The notes beneath the pieces were generated by a model. The model searched no databases, was not told the origin of the DNA, and saw only the letters and a program-made list of their open reading frames with translations. This document shows, piece by piece, positions 26,176 to 34,265 of a stretch of 49,731 nucleotides of DNA; the stretch's first letter is position 1, and each line of letters begins with the position of its first letter. This DNA is from Rhodospirillaceae bacterium (GTDB taxonomy: Bacteria > Pseudomonadota > Alphaproteobacteria > Rhodospirillales > UBA2165). The stretch is taken from assembly GCA_947467145.1 (NCBI GenBank), contig CANIGJ010000031.1:1-49731 (forward strand), in the 5' to 3' direction. Both the position numbers and the translations under genes were made by a program.

Positions 26176-26988
26176 TTAAGGATGGATCGGTAGATCGAGC
26201 GACAAACCCACCAGGTCGCCCTGCACGTTGGAGCGGATATCCGGCGGAACCGGCGGAAAAGGCCCGGCGCGGCGTACAATCTTACGCCCTTCTTCGTCCA
26301 GCGGCCCCGCCCCTGTCGAGCGTCGCAGGAAAAGGCTCACGATCTGGCCGTCGCGGTTCAGCAGGATGTCGAAGATCGCGACCCCCGACAGACGCATCGG
26401 ATTGCCAATGTCCGGATAGCTCCTCTGCTGTTCGATCATCTGCTTGATCTGATTCAGATACACATCGCCCCCGCCTTGTCCGACCAACCGCAGCCGGGAC
26501 GGTTCGCGCGGCGTTGGGGCCTGGGTCGTTTGCCCGGGCGGCGTTGGCTGCTGCGGTGCGGGCTGCACCTCCACAGGCTTGGGTGGGACCGGCGGCGCCG
26601 GCGGCGTGGGTTTCTTGAGCGGCGGCGCAAATTCCGCGATCACGTTCGCCGGTTCCGGCTCCGTTAACGGACTGGGCGCTCGGGTCGGTTGGGCAGCCGC
26701 GGATTCCGGGGGTGCAGCCGCTTCCGGCGCGATCTCCGCCGGACGGCCGCGCGCCAGATTGGGATCGTCGCCGGATTCGCGTTCGTCCATTGGCGGTGGC
26801 GGGGTTTCGCGTGACGGATCCGCCTTGGGCGGCGGCTCGAAGACCAGTTCGACGGGAATTTCACGTGGATCGATGGCGCGGCCCGTATCAGGCCATTCGA
26901 CCAACACGCTCAAGATCGCAGACGCATGCAGAAAGAGCGCAGCGAGCAGCGCGATCACCAGGACACGCGTCTCGTTCCAGGCAGACAT
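26176..26988 (-). CDS. TonB-like energy-transducing or cell-envelope protein
   Basis: About 270 residues: a single N-terminal membrane helix (VLVIALLAALFLHASAI), a long Pro/Ala/Glu-rich periplasmic span (about 50-170) and a C-terminal TonB-fold domain (YLNQIKQMIEQQRSYPDI, IFDILLNRDGQIV, GPFPPVP). It probably spans the periplasm to contact outer-membrane partners. Start uncertain: ATG 26988 gives a normal short cytoplasmic tail, while 27081, which has GAGAGACG before it, would overlap ydbL by 23 bp and add 31 residues. No ExbB/ExbD genes are adjacent. It is downstream of the YdbH-YnbE-YdbL set. Confidence 0.82.
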   Translation of the reverse strand: MSAWNETRVLVIALLAALFLHASAILSVLVEWPDTGRAIDPREIPVELVFEPPPKADPSRETPPPPMDERESGDDPNLARGRPAEIAPEAAAPPESAAAQPTRAPSPLTEPEPANVIAEFAPPLKKPTPPAPPVPPKPVEVQPAPQQPTPPGQTTQAPTPREPSRLRLVGQGGGDVYLNQIKQMIEQQRSYPDIGNPMRLSGVAIFDILLNRDGQIVSLFLRRSTGAGPLDEEGRKIVRRAGPFPPVPPDIRSNVQGDLVGLSLDLPIHP

Positions 26989-27058
26989 CGCCGAAGCGGG
27001 ACGAAACTCTCCCGAGGTCGAGATCGAAAGACTTATCGTCAAATCGTTCGTTGAGTCG

Positions 27059-27409
27059 CTATTTGCGGGTCCACTGGCCATCGTCTCTCAAAAACCACGT
27101 GCCCGCCGGCGCGTTACGAAAGATTTCGGCCGCATAAACGCGCCCGACCTGCTCCACCGGCACGTTTTCCGCATGCGCCCGCTCGGCATAGACCTTGCGC
27201 CGCTCCGCATTCACGCTGCCGATCAGCGGCGCCAAGGTCACCGATTCGGCCTGGCTGCGCACGACGGCATAGCCGTCGTAACGTTCGCCGATGGTGCCGG
27301 CACGGCGCGGACCGTCCAGGATCTGACTTTGCGCCAAGGCGGCCGTCACGCTCGCGAGCACGAGCAGCGCAGCGGCGCAGACGCTAAAAAATCGGCTTCG
27401 TCTTAACAT
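27059..27409 (-). CDS. ydbL: YdbL family periplasmic protein (DUF1318)
   Basis: A 116-residue protein with a signal peptide (MLRRSRFF, cleavage after ALA near residue 27) and the DUF1318 core: GTIGERYDGY, INAERRKVYAERA-like VNAERRKVYAERAH, and VGRVYAAEIFRNAPAGTWF. In E. coli YdbL works with YdbH and YnbE in lipid transport to the outer membrane. The start at 27409 overlaps the ynbE end by 26 bp, implying translational coupling. Gene order ydbH-ynbE-ydbL is the same as in E. coli. Confidence 0.88.
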   Translation of the reverse strand: MLRRSRFFSVCAAALLVLASVTAALAQSQILDGPRRAGTIGERYDGYAVVRSQAESVTLAPLIGSVNAERRKVYAERAHAENVPVEQVGRVYAAEIFRNAPAGTWFLRDDGQWTRK

Positions 27410-27569
27410 CTTCTTTGGCCTGTTCCTCGACGCGCAAACGCACGTCGGCATCGAGCTTGATGTTGAGATTGATCGTGATCGGATCGCGCGGCGCTTCGAC
27501 CCTGACGGTCGGCGTACAGCCGGCCAGGACGGTGAGCGCCAGACCTAATTTGAGTAAACGCATTGCCAT
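27384..27569 (-). CDS. ynbE: YnbE-like outer-membrane lipoprotein
   Basis: A 61-residue lipoprotein: a short signal peptide with lipobox LAGC, then a beta-type segment VRVEAPRDPITINLNIKLDADVRLRV rich in alternating residues, as in the YnbE family (E. coli about 60 residues). YnbE is thought to multimerise by beta-strand stacking and cap YdbH at the outer membrane to complete the bridge. ATG 27569 is used; a second ATG two codons later is possible. Confidence 0.86.
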   Translation of the reverse strand: MAMRLLKLGLALTVLAGCTPTVRVEAPRDPITINLNIKLDADVRLRVEEQAKEDVKTKPIF

Positions 27570-27615
27570 GGACCCTACCTTACACCCTAAGAACGCCCAA
27601 GGCATGCCAGCATTC

Positions 27616-28680
27616 CTAACGTTCCGATGCATTGCGCAACAATTGCCCCGCCGTCGCATAACCGTCGAGCAGTATTTCGGCCAGGGTATCGAAATTGGCC
27701 TCCAAGGCGATGTTCAGGATGAAAGGGTGGTTGTCGAGAACGCGCGGATTGGAACCCTCGATCCGCGCGATGAGATGACCGTCGCCCGAGGCGGCCCGAT
27801 CCAGCTCGAATTTGAGCGACGTATAATGGAAATCCGCCAGGGCATCGCGGGCCAATGCCACAGCGTCGCCCGTGGAATGGTCGAGATTCGGGATATCGCG
27901 CGGCAAGGCGTCGCCGAGATAAGACAGCAGTCCCGGCTCGGCCGCCGCCAGGGCGCCGTGCGTGATACTGACGCCGGTATTGTCGAGATGGACCGGAATG
28001 GTCCCGGAGATCGATCCCGATCCATTGAGCCCCTCGACGTCGATCAGGCCGAGCAGCGCCTGCAGATCGACGCCATTCACCTTCAACTTCGCATCCATTG
28101 GCTTGGTCGGCTCGAAGGCGATATCGGCAAGCGACAAAGTGCCGCCGGCAAAGTTCAACTTGGCATCCTTAAGATCGATACGCGCCGGGGCGAAGCCTTC
28201 CGCACCGGACACGATGCGCGCATCGCCATGCGCCTCCGCCGGCCCCCAGGGCGTCGTAAGCCGGATGGCAGCGGACTCGAAATCCAATCGGTCAAAGGGC
28301 GCAGGCCCCGTCCCACCGGCCGTCGCCATCGTCAAGCCGTCCACGCTGAAGCGGTCCTCGGAATAGGTCATCGCGATGCGCGGTTCGCGTACGACGACAT
28401 GCTCGACGCGGCCTTCACTGAGGCTCTTTGAGCTCCAGGTGATCTCGACCGCGCGGGCGCTCGGCCCGTTGGCATACCCCAGGGCGATATTGGCGAGCGT
28501 CAGGCCGCCGGCATGGACGCGCGTGACCTCAAACGAGCGCACCGGCACGTTCGAATGCTGCGCCATTGCTGTCGCGGCGACATCCACCAGATATTCGCGC
28601 AGCAGGAAAACCGCCTCGGCAACCACGGCGAGGCTCAGAAAGCCGATCGCCAACCAACGGATAAGGGAACGCCCGGCCAT
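27616..28680 (-). CDS. ydbH: Compact YdbH-like AsmA-family bridge protein
   Basis: A 354-residue protein with an N-terminal membrane anchor (residues 8-30) and then mostly beta-strand sequence. From memory of E. coli YdbH (about 880 residues), the C-terminal half here follows its last domain: GGTLSLADIAFEP, NGVDLQALLGLIDVEGLNGSGSISG, GALAAAEPGLLSY and the final NPRVLDNHPFILNIALEANFD. The long repeated middle of YdbH is absent, leaving less than half the usual length. It sits 46 bp upstream of ynbE in the conserved order. No frameshift or stop remnants suggest decay; it appears to be a natural short form. Confidence 0.8.
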   Translation of the reverse strand: MAGRSLIRWLAIGFLSLAVVAEAVFLLREYLVDVAATAMAQHSNVPVRSFEVTRVHAGGLTLANIALGYANGPSARAVEITWSSKSLSEGRVEHVVVREPRIAMTYSEDRFSVDGLTMATAGGTGPAPFDRLDFESAAIRLTTPWGPAEAHGDARIVSGAEGFAPARIDLKDAKLNFAGGTLSLADIAFEPTKPMDAKLKVNGVDLQALLGLIDVEGLNGSGSISGTIPVHLDNTGVSITHGALAAAEPGLLSYLGDALPRDIPNLDHSTGDAVALARDALADFHYTSLKFELDRAASGDGHLIARIEGSNPRVLDNHPFILNIALEANFDTLAEILLDGYATAGQLLRNASER

Positions 28681-28734
28681 TCTAAAGACTAGCCGGGCGT
28701 TCGGGATTACGCGAGTGGATAGACGTGGGAGGTG

Positions 28735-28983
28735 TTATTCCCAGGCGGGCTTACCGAGGTTAACTTTGTTCGGGTCGGAAATCAGACCCGCGGCACCACC
28801 GGCGGCGGCACCCAACAGAGCGCCGTTCAGTATGCTAACGCCCGTCAGAGCGCCGATCACCGCACCGGCGCCAGCACCGATACCGGCGCCACTGACCGTA
28901 CGTTCACCCGGCTTCGTGCCGCAGCCGGCAAGGCCCACCATGGCAACAGTCGCAACAGCAATCGTCAAACCCTTGAGTTTCAT
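28735..28983 (-). CDS. Small glycine-zipper lipoprotein (copy 1)
   Basis: An 82-residue predicted lipoprotein: signal with lipobox LAGC at about residue 21, a glycine/alanine-zipper membrane-type segment (GAGIGAGAGAVIGA..., residues 33-66) and a conserved tail DPNKVNLGKPAWE. It is clearly duplicated at 29201-29449. AGGAGG lies 8 bases upstream of the ATG. Glycine-zipper lipoproteins often reside in the outer membrane and respond to envelope stress; the exact function is unknown. Confidence 0.8.
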   Translation of the reverse strand: MKLKGLTIAVATVAMVGLAGCGTKPGERTVSGAGIGAGAGAVIGALTGVSILNGALLGAAAGGAAGLISDPNKVNLGKPAWE

Positions 28984-29133
28984 AGAACCCTCCTTAAAAG
29001 GTTAGGAAGGTTATACCGAGGGTTCGTGCGCGTTGGCGTGGCATTGTTGAGGCAAAAAGGCGCTCGATATACGGGCAGCCGGGTCATTAATACTTTGATT
29101 TTTAACTAAATTTTATCAGCCCCAATGGTGCGC

Positions 29134-29176
29134 ACAACAAAACGCCCGGGACCTTCCATGAAGCGTGCCGGGCGTT
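29134..29176 (-). terminator. Intrinsic terminator after glycine-zipper copy 2
   Basis: Arms AACGCCCGG (29141-29149) and CCGGGCGTT (29168-29176) form a 9-bp stem with an 18-base loop. Read on the minus strand it ends in TTTTGTTGT. It closes the 29201-29449 gene, making each lipoprotein copy a separate transcription unit. Confidence 0.75.
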
Positions 29177-29200
29177 GTTGTTAGCTAAACTATCGATAGG

Positions 29201-29449
29201 TTACTGCCAGGCGGGTTTGCCCAGGTTGATCTTGTCCGGGTCGGTCAACGCACCGCCAGCGGCGCCCGCAGCGCCGCCCAAGAGAGCGCCGCCGACAACG
29301 CTGCCGCCAGTGATCGCGCCCAGGGCCGCACCGGCACCGGCACCAATACCCGCACCACTCAGTGCACGATCGCCCGTGCTCTGACCGCAACCAGCAAGGC
29401 CCAGCAGGCCAACCGTCGAAATCGCAATCGTCAAAGTCTTGAGTTTCAT
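29201..29449 (-). CDS. Small glycine-zipper lipoprotein (copy 2)
   Basis: An 82-residue paralogue of 28735-28983 with the same layout: MKLK start, lipobox LAGC, SGAGIGAGAGA zipper and tail DPDKINLGKPAWQ. ATG 29449 follows AAGGAGG and gives the proper signal; starts farther upstream would spoil it. The nearly identical N-termini, C-termini and ribosome sites point to a recent tandem duplication. It has its own terminator. Confidence 0.8.
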   Translation of the reverse strand: MKLKTLTIAISTVGLLGLAGCGQSTGDRALSGAGIGAGAGAALGAITGGSVVGGALLGGAAGAAGGALTDPDKINLGKPAWQ

Positions 29450-29686
29450 GAGAAACCTCCTTGCAAGAAACCACGACAATTCTCTGCACCCAAAAGTGCG
29501 TGCATGACCTATCAACACGATGCGAGGCGGGAACGTTCCGCAAGGTGATGTGACCGATTGCAGGCAATAAAAGGCGATAACGCGAGCGCGAGATCACGAG
29601 GTCGTGGCCATACCCCCGAATCGCCAGAAAGCTTGACCCTCCGCCTGCACGCTCTCATTGTTTCGCCATATCTGGGGGACGCTTCC

Positions 29687-30910
29687 ATGACGACACGTAC
29701 GGCGCAGGCCGCCTTTGTCGTGCTCGTATGCGGCACGCTTCTCGTTTTCCTATCTTTCGGCGTTCGCACGACTTTCGGCTTCTTCATGGCGCCCGTCAGC
29801 GCGGATCTCGGCTGGGGCCGCGAAACCCTATCCTTCGCCGCCGCGCTGCAAAATCTCGTCTGGGGTATTTCGACGCCGTTCTTCGGCTTCCTATCGGATC
29901 GCTTCGGCCCCGCGAAGGTCGCGGCACTTGGCGGCACGCTGTACGTCGGCGGGCTCTTGGTCATGTCGCAGGCCGCCCAGCCCACCGACGCAATCCTGGG
30001 TATCGGCGTCATGTGCGGCCTCGCCGCCGCGATGACCGGCTTTCCCATCGTGCTCTCGGTGATCGGACGCAAGTTCCCGCCGGAAACGCGGAGCTTCTAT
30101 CTTGGCATCGCCAGCGCCGGCGGCGCCTCCGGGCAATTGCTGTTCGTGCCGCTCGGCCAGCAATTCATCCAGGCGAACGGCTGGGCGGTCGCCTTCATCT
30201 ATCTGGCGCTCATCGTCGGCCTGACGATTCCGCTGTCGACCGCGCTGGCCGGCGGCAATGCCCGCGCCGTGGACGACAATTCGACCTTGGGCTTCAAGGA
30301 ATCGATGCGCGAGGCCTTCGCGCATAAAGGTTTCCGCCTGTTGGTGTGCGGCTATTTCGTCTGCGGCGCGCAGGTGATGTTCATCACCCAGCACATGCCC
30401 GCCTATCTCAGCGATCTCGGCCATCCCGCGTGGGTCGCCACCGTCGCCATCACCTTGATCGGCGCATTCAACATCGTCGGCAGTATCATCTGGGGCAAAC
30501 TCGGCGGCATCTATCCCAAGAAGAACATGCTGTGCATTCTGTATGCGCTGCGCTCCTGCGCGATGCTGGTCTTCATCATGTTCCCCATCACGCCGACCAG
30601 CGTGATCATCTTCACCTCCGTCATGGGCTTGATGTGGCTGGGCACCGTGCCGCTGACCAGCGGCATCGTCGCGCAGGTCTTCGGCACGCGCTACATGGCG
30701 ACGCTCGTCGGCGTCACCTTCATCAGCCACCAGATCGGCAGTTTCCTCGGCGTTTGGATGGGCGGCATCAGTTACGACCTTTACGGCACGTATGAGCCAG
30801 TCTTCTGGGGCGCCATCGTCGTCGGCTTCGCAGCGTCCCTCGTGCATTATCCGATCGACGAACGGCCGATCCAACGTCTGCGCGCGCCAACCCCGCAAGC
30901 GGCCGAATAG
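29687..30910 (+). CDS. MFS transporter, monocarboxylate/oxalate-type
   Basis: A 407-residue major facilitator with about 12 helices. The helix 2-3 loop FFGFLSDRFGPAKV is the MFS motif A, and the N-terminal FGVRTTFGFFMAPVSADLGWGRETLSFA strongly resembles the OxlT/monocarboxylate-transporter group of environmental bacteria. ATG 29687 is chosen (GGGGGA upstream); the frame is open another 43 codons upstream but that stretch is hydrophilic and atypical. Likely substrates are aliphatic or aromatic carboxylates. It is followed by an EamA carrier 18 bp later. Confidence 0.87.
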   Translation: MTTRTAQAAFVVLVCGTLLVFLSFGVRTTFGFFMAPVSADLGWGRETLSFAAALQNLVWGISTPFFGFLSDRFGPAKVAALGGTLYVGGLLVMSQAAQPTDAILGIGVMCGLAAAMTGFPIVLSVIGRKFPPETRSFYLGIASAGGASGQLLFVPLGQQFIQANGWAVAFIYLALIVGLTIPLSTALAGGNARAVDDNSTLGFKESMREAFAHKGFRLLVCGYFVCGAQVMFITQHMPAYLSDLGHPAWVATVAITLIGAFNIVGSIIWGKLGGIYPKKNMLCILYALRSCAMLVFIMFPITPTSVIIFTSVMGLMWLGTVPLTSGIVAQVFGTRYMATLVGVTFISHQIGSFLGVWMGGISYDLYGTYEPVFWGAIVVGFAASLVHYPIDERPIQRLRAPTPQAAE

Positions 30911-30928
30911 AGGCCTCCGACACGCTTC

Positions 30929-31903
30929 ATGCTCGGCGGACTTCTCTCTCTTCTTTCGGCTGCGACCTTCGGCCTGAACAATGCCGCCGTGCGCCGCGGC
31001 GTGTTGACCGGTTCGGTGCTGCAGGGCCTGGTCATCACCGTCCCCATCGGCGTGCCGATCTTCGTGCTGTGCGCTGCGGTGTTCGGTGGCCTCGGTGCGA
31101 TATTCGATTTCAGCTTTGAGACGACCGTGCTGCTCGCCGCTGCCGGCGTTGTGCATTTCGTGATCGGGCGCTACGGCAATTATCGCGGCATCCAGGCCTG
31201 GGGCGGCAATCTGGCGGGCCTCGTCCAGCAATCCTCCATCCTGATCACCTTGTGCTTCGCGATTGCGCTGCTCGGCGAAACCCTGACGCCGCTCCGCATC
31301 TTCGGCATCGTGCTGATCTTTCTGGGTCCCGTTGCGATGCTACCGGGACGCAAGCGCTTCCAGCAGAAGGCGGCAGCGGCCAACTTCACGCCGCATTATG
31401 CCGAAGGCTTTTTCTTTTCCATGCTGGCCGCCCTCGGTTACGGGACGTCGCCGATCCTCGTGCGCGCGGCGCTTGAGAATCGGGGCCTTGAAACCAGCCT
31501 CGCCGGCGGCACGATTTCCTATGTCGCAGCAACCCTCGCGGTTGGCCTCGTCCTGATGATCCCCGGGCAAATGCGCCACGCGCTGGCGACCAATCGCGTG
31601 GCGATCCGCTGGTTCGCCATCTCGGGCGTCTTCGTCTGCCTGTCGCAGGTCTTTCGCTATATGGCACTGGCGGTCGCACCCGTCACCGTCGTTGCCCCCA
31701 TCCTGCAATTACAGGCCATCTTTCGTACGGTGTTCGCCTGGTTCCTCAATCGCGAACAGGAAGCCTTCGACATCTGGGTCATTCTGGGCATTGTGGTGTC
31801 CTTACTGGGCGCGTTGGCCTTGTCCGTCAGCACCGATTTCGTCTTGAACCTGATCCCCCTTCCGGCCACGCTGGCCGAAATCGCGCGCTGGCGCTGGCCC
31901 TGA
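30929..31903 (+). CDS. EamA/DMT-superfamily transporter
   Basis: A 324-residue membrane protein with about ten helices in two repeated halves, as in EamA drug/metabolite carriers. The first half begins with LLSLLSAATFGLNNAAVRRG and ends near residue 140; the second contains YMALAVAPVTVVAPILQL and LNREQEAF, typical EamA ends. The start at 30929 lies 18 bp after the MFS gene, and the two probably share a transcript. Direction and substrate cannot be told from the sequence. Confidence 0.85.
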   Translation: MLGGLLSLLSAATFGLNNAAVRRGVLTGSVLQGLVITVPIGVPIFVLCAAVFGGLGAIFDFSFETTVLLAAAGVVHFVIGRYGNYRGIQAWGGNLAGLVQQSSILITLCFAIALLGETLTPLRIFGIVLIFLGPVAMLPGRKRFQQKAAAANFTPHYAEGFFFSMLAALGYGTSPILVRAALENRGLETSLAGGTISYVAATLAVGLVLMIPGQMRHALATNRVAIRWFAISGVFVCLSQVFRYMALAVAPVTVVAPILQLQAIFRTVFAWFLNREQEAFDIWVILGIVVSLLGALALSVSTDFVLNLIPLPATLAEIARWRWP

Positions 31904-31945
31904 ACAGGCCGCCAAACGCCGCAAGCGCTTCTGGGAGGATCAAGA

Positions 31946-33061
31946 GTGGCCGAGCGTACAACACCGCCTTTCCGCGCCGACCATGTCGGCAGCCTGCTGC
32001 GTCCTGCCGCATTATTCGAGGCGCGCGAGAATCATAAGCAAGGCAAGATTCCGGCCGACGAGCTCGCCCGCATCGAAGACAAAGCGGTGCGCGACGTCAT
32101 CAAGATGCAGGAAGACCTCGGCTTTCAGACGGTGACCGATGGCGAATTCCGCCGCAACTACTGGCATCGCGACTTCCTGACCTCGTTCTCCAACGTCGTC
32201 GTCGCCTCGACCGGCGTGAAGGTGAAATTCCACACCCATGACGGCGATACCGAACGCGATATGTCGGCGTTCAAGATCACCGGCAAGGTCGAACGACCGA
32301 AGCCGATCTTCGTCGATCACATCAAATTCGTGAAAGAGAACACCAAGGTCACGCCGAAGCTAACGATCCCCTCGCCCAGCATTCTACATTTCCGCGGCGG
32401 CCGCGACGCCATCGACTCCAAAGCCTATCCGACGATCGATTCCTTCTATGCCGACCTCGGCCGCGTCTATCAGGAAGAAGTCACCGATCTGGGCAAGGCG
32501 GGTTGCCGCTATCTGCAAATCGACGAAGTGAACTTCGCCTATCTGTGCGACCCCAACATGCGCCAGCAGGCCGTCAAGATCGGCGAGAACCCGGACGAGT
32601 TGCCGCACACCTATGCCAAGCTAATTAATTCAGCGATCGCGACGCGGCCGAAAGACATGGTCGTTACCATGCATCTGTGCCGCGGCAATTTCGAAGGCGC
32701 CTGGGTCGCCGAAGGCGGCTACGAGCCGGTGGCGGAAACCCTGTTCAATGAAATCGACGTCAGCGGCTATTTCCTGGAATACGACACCGAGCGCGCCGGT
32801 GATTTCCGCCCGCTGCGCTTACTGCCCAAGGGCAAGATTGCCATCCTCGGCCTGATCAGCACCAAGCTCGGCCAGCTCGAAACCAAGGATGCGCTCAAGC
32901 GCCGCATCGACGAAGCCGCCAAGGTCGTTCCACTGGAGCAATTGGCCATCAGCCCACAATGCGGCTTCGCCTCGGGCGGACACGGCAATGCGCTGTCATT
33001 GAAGAACGAGATGGATAAGCTCAAACTCGTCGTCGACGTGGCGCGTGAGGTTTGGGGCTAA
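31946..33061 (+). CDS. MetE C-terminal-domain-like zinc methyltransferase
   Basis: A 371-residue single-domain relative of cobalamin-independent methionine synthase. The zinc ligands of MetE are matched by H243 and C245 (MHLCRGN), E278 (FLEYD) and C339 (SPQCGF). MetE itself has two such domains (about 750 residues), so this is the half-length form that can act on other methyl donors or acceptors. GTG 31946 has GGGAGGA upstream. Lying directly before LigA/LigB-like genes, it might take a methyl group from a methoxylated substrate, as an inference only. Confidence 0.88.
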   Translation: MAERTTPPFRADHVGSLLRPAALFEARENHKQGKIPADELARIEDKAVRDVIKMQEDLGFQTVTDGEFRRNYWHRDFLTSFSNVVVASTGVKVKFHTHDGDTERDMSAFKITGKVERPKPIFVDHIKFVKENTKVTPKLTIPSPSILHFRGGRDAIDSKAYPTIDSFYADLGRVYQEEVTDLGKAGCRYLQIDEVNFAYLCDPNMRQQAVKIGENPDELPHTYAKLINSAIATRPKDMVVTMHLCRGNFEGAWVAEGGYEPVAETLFNEIDVSGYFLEYDTERAGDFRPLRLLPKGKIAILGLISTKLGQLETKDALKRRIDEAAKVVPLEQLAISPQCGFASGGHGNALSLKNEMDKLKLVVDVAREVWG

Positions 33062-33078
33062 ATAGTTAGGACGGGCAC

Positions 33079-33351
33079 ATGGCCAGCGATTATTGGCTCA
33101 GCAAACTCTTCTGGGACCTGCAGCAACCGCCGGCACAGGTGGAATACCGCGCCGACAGGCTGAAGGTACTGGAACGTTATCAACTGAAGCCCGAGATTCG
33201 CGCCGCCGTGCTGGCCGACGATGTCGCCGCCTTGGCGAAATTCTCCAATCCCTATCTGCTGCGCTTTTACTTCTTCGCCGTCGGCATGAAGGACGACGAA
33301 TTCATCGGCAAGCTGCGCGCCATGGCCCCACAGGAAAATTCGCATGGCTAA
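33079..33351 (+). CDS. LigA-like small subunit of an extradiol dioxygenase
   Basis: A 90-residue helical protein similar to the alpha subunit of protocatechuate 4,5-dioxygenase (LigA): the block VLADDVAALAKFSNPYLLRFYF corresponds to the LigA core in which a DD..A....NPYLL pattern is typical. It overlaps the LigB-like gene by eight bases, so they form a coupled pair. LigA shapes the active-site cover of LigB and binds the substrate carboxylate side. ATG 33079 follows ACGGGC. Confidence 0.85.
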   Translation: MASDYWLSKLFWDLQQPPAQVEYRADRLKVLERYQLKPEIRAAVLADDVAALAKFSNPYLLRFYFFAVGMKDDEFIGKLRAMAPQENSHG

Positions 33352-34177
33352 AATCATTGCCGCCTACGCTGCCAGCCACGCGCCGCTGGTCGCGCGCGAT
33401 TGGCACATCCTGCCGCAGCATCACAAGGATCGCTTGTCGGCGGCCTACCGCGAACTCGGCCGCCGATTGAGCGCCGCCAAGCCCGACGTCATCGTCGAGA
33501 TCGCGCCCGATCATTGGTCGAATTTCTTCATCAATAATCTGCCTAATGTCTGTATCGGCGTCGGCGAGATGCATGACGGCCCGCCCGAACCGTTCCTGAA
33601 GGATTACCCGTTCAATCCGATGCAGGGCGCGCCCGAGCTTGCCATGCATATCCTGAAGACCGCACTCGACAACGATTTCGAGCCGTCGGTCTCGCATCAC
33701 ATGAAGCTCGATCACGGGTTTTGCATTCCGCTGATGCGCATGGAGCTGACGGCGCTGCCGCCCATCGTGCCCATCGTGATCAATAGCCTCGAAGAGCCGA
33801 TGCCGAGCCTCAAACGCTGCTTGGCCTGGGGCAAGCTGATCCGCCAAGCGGTCGAAAGCTATCCAGAGAACCTGCGCGTCGCGGTGCTGACCAGCGGCGG
33901 GCTTAGCCATTCGATCGGCGAGCCCACCATGGGTGCCATCGACGAAGCCTTCGACCACGAATGCATCGAAGCCTTCCGTACAGGGGCCGAAGCCCCGCTG
34001 CTCAGCTTCCTCGAAGCCCACGTCACCAAGGCCGGCAATGGGGCTCAAGAGGTCCGTAACTGGCTGGTCGCCCACGGGGCGGCCCAGGCGCGAGGGTTCG
34101 AATTGATCGACTACTTCCCCGTGCCGGAAGTCTATGTGGGCTGCGGCTTCGCAGCCTGGAAAATTGCCCAATCTTGA
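33344..34177 (+). CDS. LigB-like catalytic subunit of an extradiol dioxygenase
   Basis: A 277-residue class III ring-cleavage dioxygenase. H12 in SHAP and H57 in APDHWSNFF are iron ligands; LTSGGLSHSIG carries the catalytic histidine candidate. GCGFAAWK matches the end of the other LigB-like protein (4133-5035), but this one is smaller. With the LigA-like subunit encoded just upstream it forms a conventional LigAB enzyme. It would cleave a dihydroxylated ring such as protocatechuate or a related carboxylated catechol (family knowledge; exact substrate unknown). Confidence 0.92.
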   Translation: MAKIIAAYAASHAPLVARDWHILPQHHKDRLSAAYRELGRRLSAAKPDVIVEIAPDHWSNFFINNLPNVCIGVGEMHDGPPEPFLKDYPFNPMQGAPELAMHILKTALDNDFEPSVSHHMKLDHGFCIPLMRMELTALPPIVPIVINSLEEPMPSLKRCLAWGKLIRQAVESYPENLRVAVLTSGGLSHSIGEPTMGAIDEAFDHECIEAFRTGAEAPLLSFLEAHVTKAGNGAQEVRNWLVAHGAAQARGFELIDYFPVPEVYVGCGFAAWKIAQS

Positions 34178-34233
34178 AGTCGGATAACGAGTTTCCGGCT
34201 AGATTCCTATCCCCCGCCCGGGTACCATCCGTT

Positions 34234-34253
34234 CAAGAATTAATAATTTCGGG
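34234..34253. promoter_or_regulatory. Possible copy of the Rieske-3/4 operator
   Basis: Read on the minus strand, the 8-bp core ATTATTAA (inside AATTATTAAT) is flanked by CCCGAA and TTCTTG, and 14 of 20 positions agree with the dyad at 15340-15359. It lies just before the ribosome site of the cupin gene at 34266. The dyad is weaker here (GAA/TTC only). Confidence 0.3.
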
Positions 34254-34265
34254 CAGGAGTAGGTT

